Source: Cylicocyclus nassatus (taxonomy: Eukaryota; Nematoda; Chromadorea; Rhabditida; Strongylidae). Taken from it: 64,000 bases of DNA. A model generated the notes under the pieces. That model saw only the letters and a list, made by a program, of their open reading frames with translations. It did not search any database and was not told the DNA's origin. Shown here in pieces: positions 37,623 to 49,200 of this stretch. Position numbers and translations under genes: made by a program. The stretch spans positions 28,685,521 to 28,749,520 of the forward strand of contig CATQJL010000001.1 in NCBI GenBank assembly GCA_958299035.1. The letters run 5' to 3'. The first letter of the stretch is position 1; each line of letters opens with the position of its first letter.

Positions 37623-40156
37623 AAAGACTGCTAAATCTCCGAATATACCGGTCTCTAGTGCATTTGAACATTCATATTTTGTCTTTGCGCTATTTAAGGA
37701 AACTTCGTGTCCATTTGAAAAATATCAAAAAGAAAAATTATAACTTCCTTATCCAAAGCTTCTAGCTCCTATCCTTTTTTCCTATACTCAACGATTATCA
37801 ATCAAGTAGAGTCAAAGACTGTTTTTCTGTCTAGCTCAAACAATTAGTCGGAACTTCCGCGGGACAAACGAAATTTGCAACGGTACCGCAGGATTTTCTT
37901 TACCATCACAGAAGTGGATACGTAGAAAGGGGGCTTCCAAATTTTCACGTCAGACTGATTGAAAACGGGAACTTTTGCAAAGCTTTTTGCAAAATGCTGG
38001 GGAAATTCCGAAAAATTCCAGAGTTCCAGCAAGTCGCAGCACTTTGGCTTGCTAGTACTTCCGCAGGACTTTGAATGTGTTGTCTCTTACGATGTTGTCT
38101 CTCGCCTACCGCTAGAGTGCTTTGTTGAACATGAGATCCGTAGTGCAGAGGATAGTGAGTCTGATAGTCAATAGAGCAGCGTTCAAATCCCGCTAAGATG
38201 TTCTTTTTTGCTGTAGCGGTTTGCATTCTTCGGAATTTCTGCAGCATGTTAACGGGACTTCCGCAGGTGACCCGACGTTCTGCGGAAGTTCGTCAGCTGT
38301 CGGCGACTTTGCAACCACTTTTACCCTCTCAGTTGCCTGAGAGGGTGAAAATAGTTGCAAAGTCGTTCTGGTCCTTCAAAATTTTTGTCAAATTTTTCTC
38401 ATCTTTCTCTACTTTGCGGCAAACATGCTGCCATTTTTTCAGTGGCAGTATTTGTTTCGTTTGAAGAAAAATTGGATAGTTAGAGAACAATCATAGGTAT
38501 GCGGCGAGGTCCCAGCAATTTTTTTTGCTGTGAGGGGTAAAGGCATAGAAACTTTCTTTGAATGAAAGCGTGGTCTTAGGCATGCCCCTTTGAATTTACA
38601 TGTTTTCAGAGAGTTATAACCTTGAAGTTTTGAAAAAAGAAGCTCTAATCCATCCACCCCAAGAAATTTTGCCAAGCGATTCTGAATTTTTAGGAAAATT
38701 GGATGACTTCCAATTGTTTGTGAGTAAAAACGAGTCACTTGCATATACATAACTCTTAAAAATCCTCACATCTCAAATCTCTAAAGAATTTACGTTCGAA
38801 AATCTCATTTTTTCTTAGAGCTAGAGTAGGAGAGACTATTCAAAGCCCTAGGTGACACTTAGCAAACATGAAATAACCAAAAATGGGCGTCATGGGTGTC
38901 ATTCAAGCTTCTCAAAGTGTCAGACAGCTCTAACCTTCGAACGCTCGAATCTCATGATGTCACCCTCCACCCACCTCAAAATCCTATTGTTCTACGGCCA
39001 TGAGTGAGGAGCAGTGTCGTCGACGGATTTCCCCTATTTTACACCCACTCAAGCTTGAAAATTGCTTGTTACAGGGGTGTTTTGTCTCTCAGTGGGAGCT
39101 ATACATCCTTATGGGATGCGTTTCTGCAGATATTGCCTGGAAACTCGGTATAAAAATGTAAAACCTTATGGAATTTCGGATTCGTAGAAAAATCTCTGCT
39201 CTTGTGTGATCCACGATTGTTCCCATGAAATTCTTTTTAGAACACTTCTACGTGTCTTCTATTGTGCGGTTTTTTCTATTTCCCCCTTACAATGGATTTC
39301 ACAATCTACTGCCATATTCCATATTATGAGTTTTATGAATTTCCATTCATGGAATATCGCCCTTATCCACTCACTGCTCTTCGCAATTTTATGAACTGGG
39401 CATGTTTCTATTTTTTGCATGTTTCTATTTCTTTTTCGTGCTGTCTTCGCTGACTTCGGGATTTTTATAGAGTTCTCATTTTCCAAAACTTTCCTCCCGT
39501 CCCTCTTCTGAAAAAAGTGGCGAATTTTTTGAAAGTTTGAGCTATAAAGTCGTGCGAGAAATTTGTTCTTACTTATGAGTATTGAAATAAATCATTTTAA
39601 CTTTATTCACTTCATGAAATTCTGGTATAGTTCAGTAATTTTTTTCTCAAAACGAAGTTCCCGCCGCTTATGATGCCGCCCCTTCAGGATCATAAGCTTG
39701 CTAAAAATTTAGAGGTTATCATAGATTATTTCTAACTTAATTTTAGCTTGCCACCCATTCCCCTCCCCCTCCTCTTAGTTAGTAAAAGAATTTCTGAGAC
39801 TGTTTCCGGTTTCCTCATATTTCGGAACTTGTTATATCCATGGGCCTCTGTTGTTTTTCCACTATTTATGTTATTCGTTCAAATTCTGAAGTTTAACTTT
39901 TTTCAAATGTATTATTGTGCTGTCTTGCAGTGCTTTCATCGACTTAGCAAGAATGGGGCTCGAAATCTTCTCAATCAACAATAAGGCAAGCATTTTAGCA
40001 TTTTCATAAAAGTTGAAATTGTCTTGTTTCTCCTCTGAGATGAAGCTAGAAATGTCTCATTATAATTGTGGGGATATCTTCTGCCAGAACATGAGAAAAT
40101 TTTAGAAATATTTGATTTCTTATTTATTATTTTTCTTCAATAGGAATTTCTATTTA
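37623..40156. other. Region upstream of the potassium channel gene
   Basis: No gene is recognised. A degenerate tRNA-like pattern lies at 38133-38200 (box-A-like TAGTGCAGAGGATAG and box-B-like GTTCAAATCCC), but its stems do not pair well. The promoter of the long channel form should lie here; I can point to no specific element. Confidence 0.35.
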
Positions 40157-40264
40157 GACAGTGGTGGACATGGAAGGAAAGATGCGTGATAGCAATGTTC
40201 GGCTCTACATAGGAGTGTTGGTGATGTTAGTCTATCTACTCATAGGCGCAATTGTGTTTGTTAG
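40157..40264 (+). CDS. Channel first coding exon, form A
   Basis: Starts at ATG 40170 and encodes [15 protein letters not shown] followed by the hydrophobic M1 helix with the conserved LLIGAIVF. The donor AG|GTGAGT is strong. TTTCTATTTAG just upstream (to 40156) may be a cis- or trans-splice acceptor; the frame remains open back to it, so an upstream exon is not excluded. Confidence 0.8.
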
Positions 40265-43200
40265 GTGAGTTCATTCAAAAACATTCACATTGAGGGGGTT
40301 GAAAAAAGCTGAATTTATAGTGCTTTCTCAGCCCGGGCCGACATGAATTCCTATCTAGGTATCTTGAAAGCGAAGACTTCTTTAACCGGAAACGTTGGTA
40401 AAAACAAACTAACCTAATTTGTGCTTTCAAACGCGCAAAAACCATATCCCCTTTGCTTTTTCACTCCGAAAACGAAGTCCAGCCTGCTTCCAAACGAAAT
40501 GTGCCGGGCCTTGGTCTCAGCCGAATCTTATGAGTTCTACTGGATGAATCTTTGCAAGGAATTTCCAAGACATTTTTATATGGTATACAAGGTGTCCCAA
40601 ATTGCATCAAACGTTGGATCTTCTAATGAGAGAAGCTATCGCTGTCCTGGAAACAGTATTTCACGAGAATGGCATCAACTTAGTTACAGTATCGAGCGAG
40701 GCATTGACCACTTTTTGTTATTGTAGGATTACGTAGGGACTTGGCAGATAGTGCTATGAAGAAGCCCCCTTTACAAAAAAATTCAAAAATTTGAAAATTA
40801 TGTACCAGAGTTTTTATCTACTCTACTTTTGCCTTTTACACGTTTTTGGAGCTCTTGAAATGATGGCATTTTTGAAGAACATTGAGGAGAAAGTTGTACG
40901 GTATCTTGGCATAAAATATGGAAAAAGCATGCTGTTGGGGCAAACTTCTTACTTGAATTTATCGAGTTTGCTTAGCCTGTGTGAGGGTTTCCAGGTGCTT
41001 GGTTTTCTTTTTGAAAAAAATAAATAAATAAAATAGGGCACTCTTAGGCCGGCATACCTGTCGCGATTTCGCGAAATCGCCACACTCGCGACTTGGCGGT
41101 TTGCCAGATGTCTAGAGATCAAGCATGCGAGACTCTCAGATGCATGGGTGCATAGATTCCGTAAATTGTAACAAACACAGCAAGTCCGGCCCAAGCAAAG
41201 CGCGTTTGCGACCTGCTATGGAGAGTCGTTGCAGTGCCAAATCGCGCGGCGACTAAATTCGCGTGAGGTATGCCTTAGGCCTTATGCTCAAAATCATTTT
41301 TAAATTTCCTCTCACCCTATAGAACGATGGTGATTGGCTTTATACTATTAATGTGAGTTTTAGCCAGCTCTATAGTAGGGGAGGCAGCAGTGCTCTTTAT
41401 ACCGGAGAGTTTTTGAAGATCAAATGTTTGATAGATTTCTTGGACCTTTGTATTTCTAGCTGAACTTTATACAATGATTTCTTTTTTCTCTTTTGCCCAT
41501 TAATCAGTGTAATCGATGCTTTCCAGAAAATTGCCATCTTTGAGGTTAGTGCCTCCACTAATGGAATGCATCCATTCTGTCGAAAAAAAGCATTAGTTTG
41601 GATGATGTAGCGTAATATACTGAATAGCTTTTTTACTATTTTGATACAATGGAGTGATTCGACACGTTACGTTTGGCATTCAATCATGTGAGAGATTGCA
41701 TAGGTTTACAAAAATACTTTCGAAGAATGTTAATTGACAGTTATTCAAGATTCGCAAGATTTGGAGATCCCCATAACACCATGAGCAATAAATAGGATGT
41801 CAAATCATAAGCAGCACGTGTATGTGTACGTTAATATGATGCATTTCTCAAAAAATGTGCATTCCTTCTTTTTCACTGAATGAACTGCAAAATTGGGTGT
41901 CCTAATGGCCCAAGTGGTTTCAGTCTATAAATTTTTGGAATAACTTAAAAACGCATAGTATTAGGTTGATGCAAAAATAATGGCCGTTTTTTCAAGACAA
42001 CTTTTCTCCATCAGAATTTATTTTTTGAAAAAAAAAGTACATACCATTGAGAAGCATTTTTCATGCTCTATTCTAGCTATGGTAAAGCAATCTTCTTGCC
42101 CCAGGTTTTAAAGAGTACAGAGCTCCAAATAACCGCACGCAAAATCACAAATTTATTGCATTCAGTTTTCTGCCCAAAATTTAAGCCCAAATGAGCGGCG
42201 CTTCCTTGAAAATCTAGCTACTGTTCGTAAAAGAATTTTGTACATAATGCGCACTTGACTATACTTATTGAAATCATCCAAGCTGGGCTTAGGTGCGATG
42301 AGGTGAGCCGAAGCTCACCCTCCCTCCACTTTGGAGCCTGGGCCACCCCCCCCCCCCTTCACCTGGAACGGAGGAAAAAAAATTTTGAGTGAGGAAGTAG
42401 TGCACGCGAAATTAATAATTTATGTGAAATAAAAAAAATACAATTTCAGGAAAATTATCGAACGCGGAATGTTGTGAACATAATTTCGATTTAAAAATAC
42501 ATGAGCAGTGGTCATTAACAAATATTCAACAGCTTATGGCGCTGATGGATTGCTTATCTGGCACTTACACCTGTAAATAATTTGCGATTATAAATTATTG
42601 CAAATAAATTTATTGCGGTACATGGAGTGCTAAACGAAGTAAATGTTTAATTGTGTCGTTTCAAGCATTATAATTGTTATAGAAATGAGATTAGTGTAGT
42701 TTGAGTCAAAGCAATCTTTAACTGAGCTTTCCATAGGATGCAGAAAAAAATGGATCCTGAAGTGAATTTTTTGTCAAGGTGTTAGGTTGCAAAAAACAAA
42801 TTTAGGAATTTCAAAGTGTAATAATTGTTGTACATTGATACATATGAATCTGAAAGATAACGGTCTAGGTGGATTGCACTCATGAAGAGCTTTCGAATGA
42901 TATATAATATGTTGGCCTGGAACGACGTCGCTATGGAATCATCACTTTGCTAAAATATAAAAAATCAGGATGAATCAAGGTTTTCAAAATCAAATAACTC
43001 TTGTAAATGATATTGTGTCTCGATGGGAAGGGTGTCTGTGGACTACACCCATTATAAGCTTTCGAACGGTGTACAACAAGTTGGCCTGAATGGAGTTTTT
43101 TATAAAAAAATCGTGCTCCAAAGAGACGAAAAATCACGGTGCTAAAAATCGATTTTTTAAAATTAACTTTTGTATAAGTAAATGAAATAGGAAGGGAAGG

Positions 43201-46200
43201 GTATAGGCGAACTCTACTCCTCAAGAGCTCTCGATTGATATATAATATGTGGAGGGTGCATGCTGCTGAACTTCGGGAACAGGGTTGAGCATATTTGGCC
43301 GAAATGCTCACCCCCAAGGGGCGAGATAATGATATAAAGTGAGAGAGGCTGAGCATTTCGGCCAAATATGCTCACCCCCTGTTCCCGAAGTTCAGCAGCA
43401 TGAACCTCCCACATATTATATGTCCATCGAGAGCTCTTGAGGAGTAGAGTTTGCCTATACCCCTTCCCTTTCTATTTCATTCACTTATACAAAAGTTATT
43501 TTTCAAAAATCGATTTTTAGCACTGTGATTTTTCATCTCTTTGGGGCACGATTTTTCTATAAAGAACTCCATTCAGGCCAACTTGTTGTACACCGTTCGA
43601 AAGCGTATAATGAGTGTAGTCCACAGACACCCTTCCCATCGAGACACAATATCATTTACAAGAGTTACTTAATTTTGAAAACCTTGATTCATCCTGATTT
43701 TTTACATTTCAGCAGACTGATGATTCCATAGTGACGTCGTTCCAGGTCAGCATACTACATATCAATCCAAAGCTCTTGATGAGTGCAATCCAAGTACGCT
43801 CTTCCCATCGAAATACAATATTACTTACAAGAGTTACATAATTTTGAAAATCCTGATTTTTTATATTTTAGCAAAGTGATGATTTCATAGCGACGTCGTT
43901 CCAGGCCAACGTATTATATATCATTCGAAAGCTCTTCATGAGTGCAATCCACCTATACCGTTATCTTTCAGATTCATACTAATGTACAACAATTATTACA
44001 CTTTGAAATTCCTAAATTTGTTTTTTGCAACCTAACACATTGACAAAAAATTCACTTCAGGATCCATTTTTTTCTGCATCCTATGGAAAGCTCAGTTAAA
44101 GATTGCTTTGACTCAAACTACACTAATCTCATTTTTATAACAATTATAATGCTTGAAACGACACAATTAAAATTTACTTCGTTTAGCACTCCATATACCG
44201 CAATAAATTTATTTGCGACAATAATTCATGATCATAGCAAATTATTTACAGGTGTAAGCGTCAAATAGGCTGTCCATCACCTGAAAAAAGCTGTTACGTA
44301 CAAAAAAGTAAATTAAAAATCCAAAAAAAAATTAAAAGTAAAAATGAAAAAATAAAAAATGAAATATACATTACTTATAAATTACTAAATTGTACAAAAA
44401 ATAAACTAAAAATACAATATATCCTTGCTATAATATAATATAATATATACAGATAAAAAAATACAAAAATTAAATTATGCAATCTCTGTAGAAATTATAT
44501 TAGGTTGGTCCGAAAGTTCTTGCGCATCATTTTCAAAAAATCATAACTTCCTCGCCTTTCGATGGATTTCGTTGAAATTATATCTGTTCGAAAGAGGAAT
44601 CCATGCTCTTTACAGCAGTACCTCCGCCCTGAATTACTTCGAGAAACTTTGAGAGTTACAGGCAGTTGAAGGAAATCAGTCAAAATTGGCATTTTTCGAG
44701 CTGGATCACGAAAAATTCTGAAAGTATTTTTATATGATAGAGAAAATTATGCTCATTACAATCGTGTTTTTCCCATCTGTTGAAGCGAAACAGATCAAGA
44801 GTTAGGAGCAAATAAAGAGAATCCCTTCAGTTTTGTAATTTTTGAGCACGCTTTAAAAAGCCTAGAAACGTCACAGAAAAGACGGAAAGTCATGAACATG
44901 GGTTTTGTGACCTTCTCCTTTTAGCTGAGTGAAAATCCTGCTAATTAAGAGCAATTTTGGCTCTCGTGAAAAACGCAGACCCGAAAATCCGAAAAAATCA
45001 CGAAAAACAAAATCGCTTTCGATTGACACGATTCTTGCTCAGCTAAAAAGAAAAGGTCGCAAAACCCATGATTATGACTTTTCCGCCTTTTCTGTGACGT
45101 TTCTAGGCTTTTTTGAGCATGCTCAAAAATTGCAAAACTGAAACAATTCTATATATTTGCTCCTAACTCTCGATCTTTTTCGTTTTAATTCGTGGGAAAG
45201 GTACCACTGTAATGTGCAAAATTTTCTTTATCAAATAAAAATACTTGCAGAATTTTTTGTGACCCAGCTCGAAAAATGCCACTCTTGACTGATTTCATTC
45301 AACTGCTTGTAACTCTCGAAGTTTCTCGAAGTAATTCATGGCTGAAGCACTGCTGTAAAGAGCATGGATTCCTCTTTTGAAGAGATATAATTTCAACGAA
45401 ATCAATCGAATGGCGAGGAAGTTATGATTTTTTGAAAATGATGCGCAAGAACTTTCGGACCAACCTAATATATACAAAATTCTATTAATTACAAAAATTA
45501 TTAGAAAATTTTTTTGGAATGAAATCCTCCCCCCCCCCCGGTCGACGTTGGAACATTCCAACACCCTTCACTTTTGAGGGTCAAAAACAGCCGAGACACC
45601 CTTCACTTTGGAGGGTGCCCGGCTCACCCCATCGCACCTATGAAGCTGGGATTCGACACCCCAACATGGGTAGTTGGTGCGGTCACTCTGTGATCCATAG
45701 ACTTCTATAAAAGGAAGCAATCACCGAAATTTAGCTCTCATTCCTCTAGACATAAGGGTAGGGCATCCTGTTAACAGGTTTTGCAAAAACATCCGGTTGT
45801 TCAGTACGCAAAAAATAAAAAAAACTCTATAATTTGGAACTATAGGGCCTACGAAAAAATGTTGAAAAAAGTGCACAATTTTAGTTTCTAATTGTTTCTT
45901 TTTGCAAATCTTCTTTATCCAAACCCTTTTCATTTCCTTTTACTATTGGCTTGCGGCTACAAGATAGGCTACTTGTCTTCCACTCAGACTTTAAAAGGAG
46001 TTACGATTTGTAAGGTCAAAGTTTCAGGAATAAACGTTATTGTTTTCAAATCCATACTTTTCCGCCCTGTGTTGTTAACATAAGTTAATGTACGCTCTAA
46101 AGGTTTGCTGCTTCTGATAATTTTTACTGCATTCGGAAAGAATGATCCTTCAGAAAGATATATCGCGTCAAAGTGAAAATTCGCAAAACGGCCATCATTT

Positions 46201-49200
46201 TGTATCAACGCCATTTAATACCTCCCATCGGTCGTTAACAGAAAATTTGACTTTGAAGACAATTTGTCAAGTTATTGGGCATGAATTGCCCTACGATTCT
46301 CATATAACCGATTACCGGAAAAGTTCGTTTTTACGAAGAAACAAAATGCTAAGAAGACCTGAATAGAAATGCTAAAAGACCTAGGTAGTCTTAAATTCCA
46401 GTAGAAATAAAACTGCTTCTTGTGCTTCAACCGCTAACTTTCGTAAACAATTTGGACAAAAATCTTTTCTATCAATTAGATCTTTGTATACAAGGATACA
46501 AGGATATCTCTTGATTTAGAATCGAGCACTATAGGTGCCATTTCAGGCTTGAGTATCCCTTGGAACGAATTGAACGCGAAACTCATTGGGAGTACAGGGA
46601 GCAATGGACGAATAGGCTGATCAGCGCTGGTATTGAAGGTAGGTGACTGCTACTAACTTTGTATTAAAAAAATTAATAAATCCAGTCCTATTTATTAACT
46701 ATGTTAATCTCTAGGCTGCAAAGTAATAAAATACATGTCTCAATTCTATCGTTGCTTTCAAGGTGAACAGGCTGCCAAACAAGTAAAAATTTGACAATCA
46801 AAAAAACGTTGATGGTAATGTAACACTAATAAATCGACATAAATTTGAACTTTGAGAATGTTTGGAAGACTCACCTAACAGATATTTGAAAACTCCTTTA
46901 AGAAACAATTACAAAAAGAAAAGACAGTATTCACTGCGCAAAGGCTTGGCCGTTGACAACATATTTTATGAGAAGTCGATTTTGCTTTGTGAGAAGATTT
47001 CGAGGCATAGCAACTACATAACTTCTACAACATCGTTTTGCTTTTATAATCTAGTTATATTAGTTTTGTTCAAAAGGGAAATTAGAATCAATTTCACCAC
47101 AAATAAATTCTTATCTGATCTTTGTCCAGCAGCGTACTACGCTCTGGTAACCTTAGATCACTCCAGTGCTCTGCTGATAAGACTCTGTTTATTTGATTAG
47201 CAATGTTGCCTCATAAGACATTATGAGATGAACTTTTTCCTATGTCGTAGCATGATTACAAGGGTTTCATTCGATTTTCTGCCTAGATGATTCTCAGAGA
47301 TCTAAAATTTGCATCTATCTATAATTAATTCGATGCCTATGCGTTTCCGCGACATCAATATCATTCATAATTTTCCTAAGTTCTAGTTTACGATGGGCTA
47401 CATTTACCCACATCGGTTGGCCCCTAAAGTGGATTGCCGGACCATCCTCGTTCTTTCTGTTATTGTTACCATTTACTTTGTTATCGGTGCATTTTTCTTC
47501 CAATATTTTGAAGCTGGCCATGAAGAGCAAGTTAGGCAACACTTCATCCAGGCTGTCAATCGCTTCATAGAGGAAAATGGAGTCAGTCGTAAGTTATGCG
47601 TCGAAGTATATTCAGGGAACTTGCGAATCGTAGGGGGACTTGTGATCGTTGAGCCTTTCATCTTTCAGGGAAAACTGCCAAAATCATTGTTTGAGCGGAA
47701 TAAGTATTGGAAGACGTGGACTATGTAACTGAGAAATTTTTTTTAATTTTCGATTTTTTTATAAACCTTCTGCCAATAATCGTACGTAATTTCAGATCAA
47801 GGACTAGTAATAATCATGTATACATTTACTGAATGTCCTCCTAATGAAACAGCTAATTTTTTGAAGATTCAAACTTTTCTTGAACAAATATAAAGCTCTT
47901 GAAATTTCTATTTATTTATCGATTACCAATTCTCCAAAACAGCGAGCAATCAACGCTTCAAGTAATTACAGCTTCTTTTTCTTTAATGATAACATCACTT
48001 CTCGTGCCGCACTGACGTTTTTTTATAAATTCCTCAACACGTTCTCACACATTTCGTTAAGCATATGTCCAAAAACCTTTACCTTTTGCGTTTGAAGCCA
48101 ATGTCCCGGCAAATTTGCGCCCTAGGGTATATTGCTATAGTGGGGTTCCTGGTCATCCCACTGCCTTCAGGCGCATTTCGGTTGGTTGATGTTCCCCCTG
48201 GGTTGAGAAAATAGCCCTTGAACCGACGCGCGCTCGGACGACTTCGCACCGTTTGGCGCGGGACCCCGCTGGTTCTCCTGCATTGTGCATACTATCCAAA
48301 GCAAAAATTACAGGCAGAGGGTCTTCGTGACGCGACCTCCCAACTTTCCATTGAAATTCTCGTCCGAGCTGCCTTTTGGAAAGTGGGTAGACGCCCCGAA
48401 AAAGGTCTTTTCACCCGTTTCATAGCTCAAATTCGAGATCTACGGGTCGAGAAGGCCAAAAACATGCAAAAAGATGGAAATGCAAAATCTGCTGGGATAG
48501 TGCCTTTGAAATTTGAGAAAACTTTGACTTTCTCATGTTTGAGTATTTTTTTTTTTGAAATTAATTACTCCTTGTGAGGTTATGTTGGAATACGGAAGAG
48601 ATTGAAAGCTGTAGGTCCATAATCGTGATTTTACTGTATTAAATATGTAGAATAACTTTTCTTTGACTTGGCGAGTTACGCGTGATAGAAATTATGAATG
48701 GCAAACTGGGACAGATCTTGTATAAATCTTTATTAAAAGAAAGTAGATGCCGCACCGAACACGGATTGAGACCTCTCTCAATCGCTTTTCTCAATTTATT
48801 TTTGCTGCTCTAAAAACCAAAAAACTTCATGCGGGACTCAGTATTTAGAAAGTTAACTCGACTTCCTGTAGTAATCACTCATTGCTGCCTTCGCCGTAGG
48901 TTCCCATGATCGGGAAAATCAACGAGAATTGATATGGAACTTCTACTTTCAAATAAGATATGGATAAGTTGTTGGAAGACTGTTACTTTATTGCCTGCTA
49001 GTGTTTTGTTCTTCACTGTAGTTCGATAGCTGTGGGGCTTAAAAGTTCTTCTTGCAAAGCCTCAACTTTCTCAACTTAACTGTTATAAATAGCTAGAAGT
49101 GGAGGAGAGAATATAATCCAAGAGTTCGTCTGCGTCATCCTCTGACGTGAGAAAAAGGCTTCTGGAATGGTGCGTAGAGGGTTTTGGAAATGCTTAGACG

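Larger units (their letters stand above)
42288..45642. mobile_element. hAT-like composite element in channel intron 1
   Basis: The ends follow CWTAGGTGCGATGRGGTGAG, and AAGCTGGG is duplicated at 42280-42287 and 45643-45650. An 8 bp duplication with this end type is characteristic of hAT elements. The interior has no transposase; it consists of a large palindrome (42543-44282), an A/T-rich spacer and a mariner hairpin (44500-45468). It also carries CACCCTTCACTTT-type repeats beside the ends and C tracts of 12 and 11. Confidence 0.7.

Noticed and set aside
38133..38200. tRNA gene
   Set aside because: Box-like motifs are present, but the T stem and acceptor stem do not pair; at best a relic.
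41527..41544. Possible 18 bp microexon of the channel (TTCCAG before, GTTAGT after)
   Set aside because: It keeps the frame, but joining exon 1 directly to exon 2 gives the conserved VFVRLEYPLE; the insertion would disturb the end of M1.
42931..43365. 144-codon minus-strand frame in intron 1
   Set aside because: It lies in the palindrome of the hAT-like element and repeats in the opposite arm.
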